From Isoetes taiwanensis (lineage: Eukaryota; Streptophyta; Lycopodiopsida; Isoetales; Isoetaceae), in contig JAJEKV010000072.1 of NCBI GenBank assembly GCA_021234155.1, positions 3,726,407 to 3,790,406 on the forward strand: 64,000 nt of DNA, given 5' to 3'. Every line of letters starts with the position of its first letter. Position 1 is the stretch's first letter. This document shows positions 12,954 to 24,590 of this stretch, one piece after another. Under the pieces are notes generated by a model. It was not told the origin of the DNA. It did no database searches and was given only the letters and a program-made list of their open reading frames with translations. The position numbers and the translations under genes were made by a program.

Positions 12954-13532
12954 TGAAAGGTTTCAGCATATAAGTCGTGTAGGTTTCAGCATATAAGTCG
13001 TGTAAATCATAGAACTCTACCTATGAAGCGTTGGCGATGGGTTATGAGTTGTACATGCATTCATGAGAAGCGTGGCGATGAATGTAAGTGAAGACTATCA
13101 AAATGAAAAGGGCCTGCCTTACTTTGAGGTGCGTGTAGAATTGAATTTTAAAGCGATTAAAGTCTATCAGCCCCATCACGATTTCCGCCAGTATAAAATA
13201 CGCGTGAAAAGAATACGTATGAAACCGGTTAGGTTTCAACAATTCAAAGACAATGATTGACACCGTATGATATTTTTGGAAAGTATATCAATACCCGAAC
13301 CGCGGATTTTGGTGACATTGGATATATATAGATGATTGTGGGCCGGTGAAGGGTGCTGGCCAGGCGTGTTGAGCATAGCAACTATGTTCTGATTGACTGA
13401 ACTATGATTAATCAGTTTTAAGGGATTAGTGACCATATTTTGGCTCCTTTATTACTTACTAAGTCAAGTTGTTAATGATAAATCTTGCTAGACATTTGAA
13501 TTAAGAATATATATTTTGATCAATTTCTATCG
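12954..13532 (+). repeat. Copia 5' LTR
   Basis: Begins TGAAAGGTTTCAGCATATAA, which is immediately repeated as an internal 29-bp duplication (GGTTTCAGCATATAAGTCGTGT twice). Ends ...TTCTATCG, where the 3' LTR has ...TTCTATCA, so the terminal CA has mutated to CG. It has many small deletions relative to the 3' copy. Confidence 0.9.
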
Positions 13533-13534
13533 GG

Positions 13535-13545
13535 TGGTATCGAGC
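13535..13545 (+). promoter_or_regulatory. Copia primer-binding site, one base short
   Basis: TGGTATCGAGC, two bases after the 5' LTR, equals the initiator-Met site TGGTATCAGAGC with one base deleted. Confidence 0.75.
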
Positions 13546-13923
13546 TACAACATGTCTAGTAGATTTGTAGCAAGTTTATTGAACACAATAGATGTGTATA
13601 AAGGTGGCCCAGGTGATTCAGGTTTGGAAGGATGCCATCAAATATGTGTTGGAGGTGGAAGACCTCACGGGATTTGGTAGATCCAAATGGGCTGTAAGTG
13701 CAAAGCGGAGTCTTGAGCAGGGAGTTTAGTGTGGTCTGCGGCCCGAAAACAAAATGAGCGATGCGCAAAGTCCCTGCTGCGGTAATCTGACAGAGGAGGA
13801 GTTAGCAGGTTCAAGGGGTGGGAAGTCTCTACAAGTCAAGGCTAAAGAGGCACAAGGGATCATTTCATGCAAGGTAAGTCCTTCCATTTATTTTAAGCTT
13901 AGATCTCTTGGACCTAGAGACAT

Positions 13924-14508
13924 GTGGAAGTTTTGTTGAAACATTATGAGGAAAAAAAAACTTCCTCTCGGATAGATCTTCTTGAAAATGAATTAAGAGG
14001 CTTAAAATTAAGAGAAGATGAAGAGGTGGGAGAGTTTTTTAATAAATTTGACAACTTAATAGTTGATCTATGTGGTCTTTGGAGTTGTAATATCCAAAGG
14101 AGTCAGTGTTGCAAATATCAAAGAGCCATAGGTGACAATGAGACATTGGCTTTGTTCATTAGGAATTCATGCAAGACTAGGGGAAGAAGGTTGAAACTAC
14201 CTTAAGAACCGAATGGGAGCGGAAGAAAATCTTAAGGCAAAGTCAAAATGAAGACACTCCACGAAGTCTTGTTTGTTAAAAAGAAAGAAAAAATTGTGTG
14301 CTATAAGCGCCATGAGTCGGGACACTATAAGAATGAATGTCCTAAGCTTAAGAAACAATTTAATTGTTATACTTGTGGAGGGAGAGGCCACGTTAGCTCA
14401 AAGTGTCCAACACCAAAGGGTTATGGAAAATCTAAGGGAAGAGGAGAATCTAGCAAGGATCGATCAGGGGGAAGGGGTCGAGGCTATGAGAAAGCATATG
14501 TAACATAA
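13924..14508 (+). pseudogene. Copia gag with zinc knuckles, broken
   Basis: Frames at 13924-14205 and 14248-14508 encode a copia-type Gag. The capsid-like part has LRGLKLREDEEVGEFFNKFD. A nucleocapsid part has two zinc-knuckle boxes: CYKRHESGHYKNEC, where the second cysteine is arginine, and CYTCGGRGHVSSKC, which is intact. A Gly/Arg-rich tail (about GKSKGRGESS) follows. Frame changes split capsid from nucleocapsid. The product would bind and package element RNA; this copy cannot make it. Confidence 0.85.
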
Positions 14509-14592
14509 AGAAGAGGAGGCTAATGTAAAAGGGGTTACCGAGAAGTAGACGAAGATGAGGTAAATGTTGAATTTGTGCATGAAAGCATAGGC

Positions 14593-15600
14593 ACTAATAA
14601 ATCGATCACTTGATAGTTGATAGTGGAGCTGAAAGAAAGAGTCCACCCATCGAGGCTGTTAAAGAATATATCAACTACAAGCTCGGTGAAAATCAAGTTG
14701 GAAATGGAGCACTTCAAAGAAGTAAAAGGAAGGGGCTTGTTGTGGCTAGAAGATCTTGAAGGCAATATTGTGAACATAGAAGATGTTTTGTATTACCGAC
14801 TATAATCGAAATTTAATTTGTCGGTCGGCTTTTGTGATTTGGGATACAGAGTTGTTTTTGAAGGAGATAAATGTAATGTGTTCTTGAATAATGAATTGAA
14901 GTTTTTTGCTAAAAGAGTTGGCAATTTGTTTGAGATGGATAATGTTATGCATCATAGCATAAATTCAATTCAAGAAGAGAGTGTAGATCTATGGCACAAA
15001 AGATTGGCACACACAAATCGTAAGAATCTGAAATGGTTATTAAAGCAAGGCTACATAAATTATCATGACAGTGAGGCAAATGAATTTATTTGTGAAGGAT
15101 GTGCATTGGGCAAGTTAAACAGGTTGCCATTTTCTAAAAGTAAAACAAGGGCTCAGCAAACCCTTGAGTTGGTACATTCTGATCTATGTGGCCCATTAAA
15201 TGTGCAAAGCAGAACCAACAAAAGATACTTTATAACATTTACAGATGACTATAGCAGAAAATGTAAGACATATTGTTTGACAAGAAAATCTCAAGCTTTG
15301 AGTGCATTTAAACAATATGTAGCTGAGATGGAGAGAGAAACCAATCTCAAACTCAAATGCATTAGGTCTGATAGAGGAGGTGAATACCTTGCAAAACAAT
15401 TCAAACAGGTTTTGTGTTGCTCATGGAATTAAAAGGCGCCTAACCCGGGCAGATACTCTCCTCGGCAAAATGGGGTCTCAGAGAGAAAGAACAGACCTTA
15501 ATGGATGCAAAATGAGCCATGATAAAGGAAGTGGTCTGCCCAACACGCTTTGGGAAGAGGCGTTATAAAGCTTTGTGTTAATACAAAACATCTTCGCCTA
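14593..15600 (+). pseudogene. Copia protease-to-integrase remnant
   Basis: The longest open segment (14818-15432, 204 codons) carries the GAG-pre-integrase motif (LWHKRLAHTNRKNL, with C-x2-C at CEGCALGK) and the start of the integrase core: HSDLCGPL, TFTDDYSRK and SDRGGEY supply catalytic Asp/Asp positions. The third catalytic residue falls past the frame break at 15432, where the sequence continues in another frame (PRQNGVSER-like, degraded). Integrase inserts element cDNA into chromosomes. Confidence 0.85.
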
Positions 15601-16185
15601 CAAAGAAGTTTAAAGGGAAACATCCCGATGCTATATGGAATCCGATAAAAATATAAACTATGAGAAGCTAAAAGCTTTTGGATGTTTAGTTTATGCACAT
15701 GTTCCTACTGAATTGAGAAAGAAATTAGACAACAAGGCTGAAGTTGGATTTCTTTGTAGGCTATGATGAGCATTCTAAAGGATATAGAATATATGTCCCG
15801 TAATCAAAGACCGTATTGGTTGGTGCAGAGATGTCTTATTTAATGAGCACATACTTTATAAAGATAGATACAAAAGGGGAACAAAATTGTCACAACAAGA
15901 CCAGAGATGCCTATGTTTGATTTAGATGATGCGGATGATTATGAAGAAGAAAAGGGACTTGAGTACAACAAAAATGGAGAGTTCAACAATGCAACCTGAA
16001 ATGGAGACTCCGTATGCATTGCAGAAGGTCGAGAGTCGATTGGTCATCATATGGAAAAAAGGAAAAGGAAAAAACTCAAAGTGAGAAAAAATTAGTAGAG
16101 GAAGCTAAACTAGAGGAGGGAAAATTATATGGTAGAGATGAGTCGGGAAAAGTAGAAGACATGTTTAGTTTGAGCCAGGCAGATT

Positions 16186-17113
16186 ATGGCTATTTTAGAA
16201 GATGAAACCATTCCTCAAAATTTTGAAGATGCTCTACAAAGGAACAAAGATAAGTGGATAGCCGCCATGAATGATGAACTCAAATCTTTTGAAGAAACTA
16301 AAACTTATGACCTTGTCAAGGCTGATAGCAAACATAATGTAATTGGAAGCAAGTGGTTGTACAAAGTAAAAAAGTAAATCGATGGCAGCAAGAAATTTAA
16401 GGCAAAATTTGGTTGCTCAAGGTTTACACACGTAAAAGGGAAGAGATTATGATGAAACCTATTCTCCTATAGTCAAGCTCACGAGCATTAGAGTTTTGCT
16501 TGCTATGGCAAATGCATTAAATTTAGAGCCGCATCACATGGATGTGAAGACAAAGATTCTTAAATGCCACACTTGAGGAGGGAGGCTTATATGAAACAAG
16601 CTCCGTGACATTCACATGGCAAGGATATGGTCCTGGAAACTCAATAGGGCAAATCTATGGGCTAAAAACAATACCAAGAGAATGGTACTTATGTATAAAT
16701 GGTTTCTTACAAGAACAGGGCTTTGAAAAGTTACATAATGATGGAAATCTCTATAGATTTGAAGAAAGATGGAGAATATTGCATTATAGCTTTATATGTG
16801 GATGATTGTATCATGATTGCAAATTCTTTGAAAATCCTCAACAGTCCAAAAGCATTTTGAAGTCAAGGTTTCAAATGTCGATGGGGTGAACCGAGAAAGT
16901 TTCTTGGAATTGAGGTTATCGAGAGATAGGAAGCGTAAATGGATAAAATTGCATCAAAGAACACATATAGAGAATATGCTTAAAAGGTTCAAGCTGGTTG
17001 AGGCAAAGCCATCCAAAATTCCAATGACAACGGGGCATAGATTAACCGATGTTACAGAACGCCTCAAAAAGATGAAGAAAATAAAATGGAAAATGTACCA
17101 TATAGAGCATTGA
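16186..17113 (+). pseudogene. Copia reverse transcriptase remnant
   Basis: The start is marked by EDALQRNKDKWIAAMNDELK and VIGSKWLYKVKK. YDETYSPIVKLTSIRVLLA and HHMDVKT follow in other frames. The catalytic LYVDDCIMI lies at about 16795-16821, downstream of a frame break. The C-terminal part (16886-17113) includes FLELRLSRDRKRKWIKLHQR. At least four frame shifts or stops separate these blocks. Confidence 0.88.
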
Positions 17114-17418
17114 TAGGGTGCTTACTTTTTTCGGCAAACAAAGACACGACGACGACATTGCCTATCTGTGTCAAAATATCTTGAGAGAAGGAATCATGAT
17201 GCTACTAAAGAACATTGGGAGGCAGCCAAGCGAAGTTCTCAAATATCTAAAGGGAACACAAACTCATGGTATATGTTTTGATTGAAAAAAACCTAACTAT
17301 GACTTGTTATAGTGATGCGATTGGGGAGGAGATATGCATACAAGGAAATCTACTTACTGCTATGCTATATATTTAGGAGGAGGTGTCATAACACGGAGGT
17401 GCAAGAAACAAGCAAGAT

Positions 17419-17766
17419 GTGGTAATGAGTTCACCTGAAGCAGAATATGCTACATCATCCTTAGCTGCCAGAGAATTAGTTTGGTTAAGAAGATTGTTGG
17501 ATGAGTTAGGATGTATGCAAAAAGATCCTACAGAAATATGGACTGACAGTCAGAGTTGCATAGCAATTGTAAAAATCCAAAGATTCCATGATGTAACCAA
17601 ACACATTGAACTAAGTATGCACTTCATACGAGATTTAGCAGAGAAGAACCTCATACAAATGAGATATGTGGAAACCAATAGTCAAGTAGCAGATGTGTTT
17701 ACAAAAGCATTGTCAGAGGTAAAATTTGTAAAATTCAGAGAGCAATTGAATGTAGCAGACTTATAA
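17419..17766 (+). pseudogene. Copia RNase H and polyprotein C-terminus
   Basis: Intact 115-codon stretch with the copia RNase H signature SSPEAEYATSSLAARELVWL, the catalytic-region WTDSQSCIAIV and the terminal VADVFTKALS. The stop at 17766 is the natural end of the polyprotein, 13 bp before the 3' LTR. Confidence 0.9.
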
Positions 17767-17770
17767 GCTG

Positions 17771-17779
17771 AAGGAGGAG
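17771..17779 (+). promoter_or_regulatory. Copia polypurine tract
   Basis: AAGGAGGAG directly abuts the 3' LTR (TGAAAGG at 17780). It is the expected primer for plus-strand cDNA synthesis. Confidence 0.85.
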
Positions 17780-19299
<1,520 letters not shown>

Positions 19300-19470
19300 C
19301 AAAAAAATCAAGGGCCAGAAAGGGCGCACTCTAGAAATACTATTTAGTACACCTCATCAAATACAGCACCGAAATCATAGTAAAACCTTAGTAAAAATCG
19401 TACAAAAACATAAAAAGAACCCCCTGTTATTATGCTACATATTTAGGCTAAGTTATAAGCTCAGGGAAAA
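19300..19470 (+). repeat. Dispersed repeat, copy 2 of 3
   Basis: Diverged match to the DNA flanking the solo LTR near 30060-30172 and 31757-31840: GCACTCTAGAAATACT, ATTTAGTACACCTC, GAAATCATA and TATTATGCTACATATTTAG in the same order. Confidence 0.55.
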
Positions 19471-19848
19471 AGAATGAGCCAAATGAGCAGTCTAGTAAAT
19501 TTGGAATGGAAATTATGCATTAACACCAAATGTCATGAAAAATGGGCCGAAGAATCGTCCAAATCCGAGATCCGGGTGAAAAATAATGTAATTTCATAAT
19601 TAAAACCCCAAGAACCATTAGAAATTTAAAAATATAAAGAAAAGTTGACTATATAAGGGAACCATTAGTAAGGGTGGCTAATTAATAGGAGTAATAATGG
19701 CAACGGAATATTCCCTACCATGTGAGAGCATGTTCCCTTTTTAAACACCATTTTAGCCATTTTTCCCCTGATTTCGCCATAAACTCTCTCTCTGCAGGCC
19801 TAAGGTGATCTCCAGCTTAAGTTAATCAGTTTTCCTGACTGTAAGAAC

Positions 19849-20549
19849 ATGGCACGCACCAAATGCACTACGAGAACAATTAAGAACCCAAGGAAGAGGC
19901 CCATCATGGTGGAGCTAGCCGCGGGTAGCGGCAAGAAAATTACCGAGCACTTGAGGCCGAAGCTGGGCGAGGGTGGAGAGCCTAGCACCTCTAACTCCAC
20001 AGATGAGACTTACCACACTATGAAGAGCGTGTCTCCAGTACGTCATCCGAAGGGACTCGGCACACCGATTTTCATCCAGGGTTCGCTCTCCGAGAGTGAA
20101 GGGAGGCCCCAGCAGTAGCAGCAAGAAGAAGACCAGCAGCACCAACAGATGTAGGGGCCTTCAAGGAAGAGGAAGGGGAAGGGGAAAGTGGGAGAACGGG
20201 AGGAAGAAAGGGAGGAGAGAGAAAGAAGGGAGAGGCAATGGGAAAGAAGGTCAAAGCATAGGAAGGACAGGTCGCAAGGAACCGTCCGTATCGAAGAGCC
20301 TTGCCCAATATCACCCGACCTAGAGGAGGAGGACGAGGGGCAAGATGAAGAGGTGGTCGAGGAAGGAGCCGGAGAAGAAGAGCGGGAAGGAGAGATGGGG
20401 GAGACCTCAGACCCCAACGCCAGACTGCCTTAACCGAAGTGGCCCAAGCCACTGAAAGTGACAAAGAAGCAAAAGGTGTGGGGGAAAGACCTTGCAACCT
20501 CAAGCAAATCTGACAAATCTAGAAACCTAGACAAATCTGATCTATAAAA
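19849..20549 (+). pseudogene. MARTK-leading ORF, histone-H3-tail-like start, broken
   Basis: The first frame (19849-20118) starts MARTKCTTRTIKNPRKRP; canonical H3 starts MARTKQTAR. It then reads Ser/Gly/Lys-rich sequence. After a stop near 20118 another frame gives an Arg/Glu-rich and then strongly acidic stretch (EEEDEGQDEEVVEEGAGEEE). A final Lys-rich part (WPKPLKVTKKQKVWGKDL, past an in-frame stop) ends near 20546. No histone fold follows, unlike the related gene at 52419-53318, which begins MARAKDK and is also followed by a TATA-led second ORF. I infer a decayed relative that lost the fold. The tail similarity alone is short. Confidence 0.45.
20543..20549 (+). promoter_or_regulatory. TATA box before ORF2-like gene
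   Basis: TCTATAAAAGGGG lies 113 bp upstream of the ATG at 20656. The related gene in the giant element has a TATA box 112 bp upstream of its ATG. The equal spacing supports function in the ancestral element. Confidence 0.65.
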
Positions 20550-20655
20550 GGGGACTTCATTTGACTGTTTTTCTTCATCGAGTTTGCTCTTACCTTGCTT
20601 AGACGATTTTTCAATCTTTCTACCATCTTCCAAAACTATTTTTTTGTCCCAGTCC

Positions 20656-20838
20656 ATGTTGGCAATGACTCCCACTGACTACATCGAATGGTACAACTGC
20701 ACCAACCACATCAGTGAGGTGCTGATCGAGGAGACATTCCAAGTGTTCGATCACCTTTTCGACCTTCATGCAACTCTGACGAGGACCCCCTACTACAGCG
20801 ACATCATATATCAATATGACCAGTTGATCCTACCTTGA
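20656..20838 (+). pseudogene. ORF2-like accessory protein, N-terminal fragment
   Basis: About 60 codons (start at 20656 or 20665). The segment from TDYIEWY to the C-terminus aligns without gaps to the N-terminus of the giant element's second accessory ORF (minus strand from 51695). Shared positions are I-x-WY, HI-x-EV, FQVF, FDL-x-ATL and P-aromatic-Y. About 20 of 58 residues are identical by eye. Homology ends where a stop follows LILP; the giant-element protein continues for some 440 residues. The family is unknown to me. It lies downstream of the MARTK ORF, the same gene order as in the giant element. Confidence 0.7.
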
Positions 20839-20989
20839 GAAATTAGCCTTCCGTCAAGGGAAGGGAAATGGGTTTCCTTAAAATCACTTGGCCAAGTCTT
20901 GGGTGGAGGTGCAAGAATCAAGAACTAGATCTGGGATCGGACAAGGAACATGCCAGGCTATCCCCGGGCGCTCGCTTGACTTGTTTATG

Positions 20990-21193
20990 TATTATAGAAT
21001 ATGTATATTTGTACAGTTTGACATCACTCTTTTTACTGCCATAGTCTTTCCCTCGGAAATCTTTGGGGGGGGGTTAAAACCCAGGGTAGTAGTAAGTCTG
21101 ATGCGCTGTCTTATTGGGCCCCATGGGCCGATTGGTCTCTGTGGACGATAAAAATCCTATTCTATTCTATTCTATTCTATTCTATTCTATTCT
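20990..21193 (+). mobile_element. Retroelement 3' end with (TTCTA)n tail, copy 1
   Basis: Matches, in opposite orientation, 27001-27190. Shared parts: TGTACAG near the left, TACTGC, TTTCCCTCG, a G-run and a GGGTT hairpin, then GATTGGTCTC-GTGGACG and a pentanucleotide tail of about nine TTCTA units (21154-21193). A 3' end carrying a simple-repeat tail is typical of LINEs and the SINEs that use them. The accessory ORFs at 19849-20838 lie just upstream and may belong to the same insertion. Confidence 0.7.
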
Positions 21194-21269
21194 TAATTTA
21201 AATCTTTTGAAATCATTTCAACATTGTCATAAGAGAAGTATTTTACACTCTACTATAAAACATTATAAG

Positions 21270-21470
21270 TACGTCATATGGTGGCTCAAAATGAATGACT
21301 ATGCACTTCCATGCATGATCCAGTGGTAGAACATTAACCCACCATATCTGAGGTCATGGATTAGATATTCATCATATGTAATTGACTATCAAGTGGAGCT
21401 ACTCTAGGTTGACTTTCTGTGACTCATGTATTGTACATGATGTTGCATAATTAAAAAAAAAAGGTCCTTC
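21270..21470 (+). repeat. Possible tRNA-derived SINE with A-rich end
   Basis: TGATCCAGTGGTAGAAC resembles a Pol III A box and GAGGTCATGGATTAGAT a degenerate B box, about 35 bp apart. Roughly 100 bp later comes an A-run (21451-21462). No target duplication was found. The call rests on weak promoter boxes. Confidence 0.35.
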
Positions 21471-21690
21471 CCAGGAAAAAAAAAAACGGCAGGAATATTC
21501 TGTCTTCAAGCATAGAATGTGTTATGCACAAATGCCCCAAAAAGGTTTTATGAATGTCCTTCCCAGAAAAAATCTTTATGAACATCCTTCCCAGGAAGAA
21601 AAAACAAAAAAGCAGGACACTCTGTCTTCAAGCATGGAATGTGTTCGGACATGCACGAATGCCCCAAACAGGTTTTATAAATATTGCGTT
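21463..21690 (+). repeat. Local duplication, about 120-130 bp
   Basis: GTCCTTCCCAGGAA, TCTGTCTTCAAGCAT-GAATGTGTT and AATGCCCCAAA-AGGTTTTAT each occur twice (21464-21552 and 21590-21679), with a third partial CCTTCCCAG between. Related words recur at about 23675-23700. Confidence 0.7.
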
Positions 21691-22358
21691 TATATATGTA
21701 CGAGAGATCTACCATGTCTATATTGAGCTTCATAGCGATCTTTTACTTCTTTTTATAGGTATGAAAATCTACTATGCCGATATTGAGTAAAAGATCTTTC
21801 ACTTCTTTTTATGGTCACAAACATTTTATTTTGTCGATATATTTACATCCATATCTTATATTTTGTCTAGAGCCAATGAGGGATAACCTTGCTACCAAGG
21901 GAGTAGTAGTTACAATTTCTCTACGATCAATTTTCTGAACATCACCAATATTGGGTCCACGTTCTAGTCCTATAAGCCATTCAATCAAGTTCTTTATATT
22001 TCAATGCAACATAACCCCAAAATTTCATGTATTTGAACTCAACTAAGAGGTGCGCAATACGGTTGAAATCATTGATTCAGGCTCTTGAAATAAGTTGATA
22101 GCTCCTAACCGATCCTTTAACGATGGTGCAATACATAACTATCAAGAAATAGGCAATAATGGACTAACATGTATTTTTATTAAGCCTTGAATGCATAAGC
22201 TCTCAAGGCAAATGATGTTCAAAATTATGCCATGAAATATGAATATTTATTATGATGATCACATGATTTGATCTAAATATCAAAGGTTAGAGGTACCAGC
22301 TTAGATTAGTTCAGTCCATGTTTTGGTGGATAAGACTGCTGATGGAGTAGCCAATATA
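21691..22358. other. No gene recognised
   Basis: AT-rich sequence partly repeated in degraded form at about 23700-24110 (CTTTTTATGG, GAGCCAATGA, TATAAGCCATTCAA, TTCTTTA-ATTTCAATGCAAC), so both stretches derive from one older repeat. Confidence 0.45.
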
Positions 22359-23230
22359 TAGCAAAATAACAGGGGGTTCCAAGGGGATTTGATATGGATG
22401 TAAAAATAACAATTTCTGAAACCATAGACCATATATCCCTAAAACAATTGAATGGGTTGTTATAAAAAAAAAATAGATTCAAGATAAAAAATAATCACAT
22501 TAGCTCACTGGGTACATTGGTTAAAGTAGTCTTGTTAAGACATTGAGTTATTTTGGTAGAGGTTTAAGCCCCTATATTTCATATTCTAAAATATTAGCCA
22601 AAGCCGTATAGACGTTTGATATTCCCTCAAAACCTTCGGCGAAATCGTATTTCATATTTCAAAACCATAGGTGCCTCCAATCATAAATGACTATAAGCGA
22701 AACGAGAGGTGCCCAGAGACCCCAATATACGATCTGGGTCATAGGATCAACGAATCCGACGATTGTGGTAGTCTATGGTGCACCTCGTTTAGAATATGTA
22801 GCAAAATAACAGGGGGTTCCAGGGGGATTTGATATGGATGTAAAATAACAATTCCTGAAACCATAGACCATATATCCCTAAAACAATTGAATGGGTTGTT
22901 ATAAAAAAAACATAGATTCAAGATAAAAAATAATCACATTAGCTCACTGGGTACATTGGTTAAAGTAGTCTTGTTAAGACATTGAGTTATTTTGGTAGAG
23001 GTTCAAGCCCCTGTATTTCATATTCTAAAATATTAGCCAAACCCGTATAACCCTCAAAACCTTCGGCAAAATCGTATTTCATATTTCAAAACAATAGGCG
23101 CCTCCAATCATAAATGACTATAAGCGAAACGAGAGGTGCCCAGAGGCCCCAATATACGATTTGGGTCGTAGGATCAACGAATCCGACGATTGTGGTAGTC
23201 TAGGGTGCATCTCGTTTAGAATATGTACAT
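22359..23230 (+). repeat. 440-bp tandem duplication carrying a tRNA-like SINE
   Basis: Unit 1 starts at GCAAAATAACAGGGGGTTCC (22361) and unit 2 at the same sequence (22801), an exact 440-bp period with about 95% similarity by eye. Both units contain TAGCTCACTGGGTA (A-box-like, 22501 and 22940) and about 60 bp later GGTTTAAGCCCC or GGTTCAAGCCCC (B-box-like, 22561 and 23000). That is the internal Pol III promoter layout of tRNA-derived SINEs. The body does not fold as an obvious tRNA, so I do not call a tRNA gene. Confidence 0.8.
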
Positions 23231-24500
23231 GCGTGGTCCAGCATGAGCTAGTTCAGGCTAGATTTTGTTTTTGAATGAAGGTTGCCTCTTGCTTGAGGAA
23301 ATTCTATGTACTTTGTTTCCCATTATATAAAATTACTTGGCTCAATCGTGCATGTTCTTCTATTGTCTGTTTTATTTTGTGCTTAATGCTGCATCATCCC
23401 ATAGTTCTTTTGGGGGCTTAGTGGATGGTAAAATAAATAAATTCATTCATTCATTCATTCATTCATTCTGCCTGCCTGCCTGCCTGTCTGTCTGTCTGTC
23501 TCGCAACTAGGAGGGGAACCATATCAATGTCAGATAATATGAGAAGTTGCACTACCAACTTGAACTTTTGCAATTATTTGGACATGGCCATAAGAGAAGT
23601 ATTCTACACTCTTGTTATAAGACATTATAAGTAGGATGATTTGTCATATAGTGAGTCAAAATGCATGACTATTGTGTCTTCAAGCATAAAATGTGCTCGG
23701 ACTAGGTACGAAAAATCTACGATGTCTATATAGAGAGATCTTTCGCTTCTTTTTATGGAAAGACAATTTTAATTCATCGGCATATTTATGTTCATATTTT
23801 CTATTATCCGAGAGCTAATGAAGGCATCAAGAGTAATATTTACAATCCCTCCATCATTCTTTTGAATTTGATTCTAGCATCACCAATATTGCCCGATCCG
23901 AAGGTTTAAGTTCTAGGACCTATAAGCCATTCAAACAGGTTCTTTACATTTCAATGCAACTTTAATTACAATCTACTGATTCGGTGGTATGAAGAACCTG
24001 AAAAATACGTTCTTGAACTCAGCTAAGAGGTTAGCAAGGTGAGCAATATTGTTGGCAATCATTGGTTCAGGTTCTTGCAAGAAGTTGGCTGTTGTTGATG
24101 GGTCCTTTGACAATGTTGTCATTCATAAACGCGTCGACATCACATTAATGGGGATGGTCATACGTCTCGTCGATAATTGAGTGAGCCATGGCAGTCAAGA
24201 TCCATTGAATGCCCCTCGACCACCACGGAAACAAGTTTGGTCAATTGTATATATCATGTGCATGCATGCATGAAGAGCAATGCAATTGTGGGCATATGAA
24301 GAATTTTAACATGAGGATCAAATAAAATGAGGATTGGGGAGCATTCGAAACAGGACTTTGAATGTTTCAAACTTGATTGCCGCCAAGCATTATTTTTTAT
24401 TTGGTTAACGCTCAACTTCGAACGGTCAAGATGGGCTCCTTTTCTTACTACACAACGTCCAAGCCGTTGGATGCCTGTAACGTACATGACCAATTAATTG
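23231..24500. other. No gene; compound microsatellite and old repeats
   Basis: Holds the microsatellite at 23433-23502 and a degraded copy of the 21.2-22.0 kb sequence (for example CATAAGAGAAGTATTCTACACTC at 23589). No coding region is supported. Confidence 0.5.
23433..23502 (+). repeat. Compound microsatellite (AAAT)n (ATTC)n (TGCC)n (TGTC)n
   Basis: AAATAAATAAATT passes into seven ATTC units, then four TGCC units, then four TGTC units without interruption. The stepwise single-base change between motifs suggests one tetranucleotide tract whose units mutated and re-expanded. Confidence 0.9.
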
Positions 24501-24590
24501 CCATATTCCTACTAGAATGAATATAAACACATTAATCCGTTTATAAACGAACGCATTCCTTTCTCAATTTCCGGTCGGAGATCATCTGAA

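Noticed and set aside
20043-20503. Minus-strand Ser/Leu-rich ORFs opposite the MARTK locus
   Set aside because: Shadows of the Glu/Arg/Gly-rich plus-strand reading.
22501-22575. tRNA gene
   Set aside because: Only A- and B-box-like motifs are present; no cloverleaf or acceptor stem could be built.
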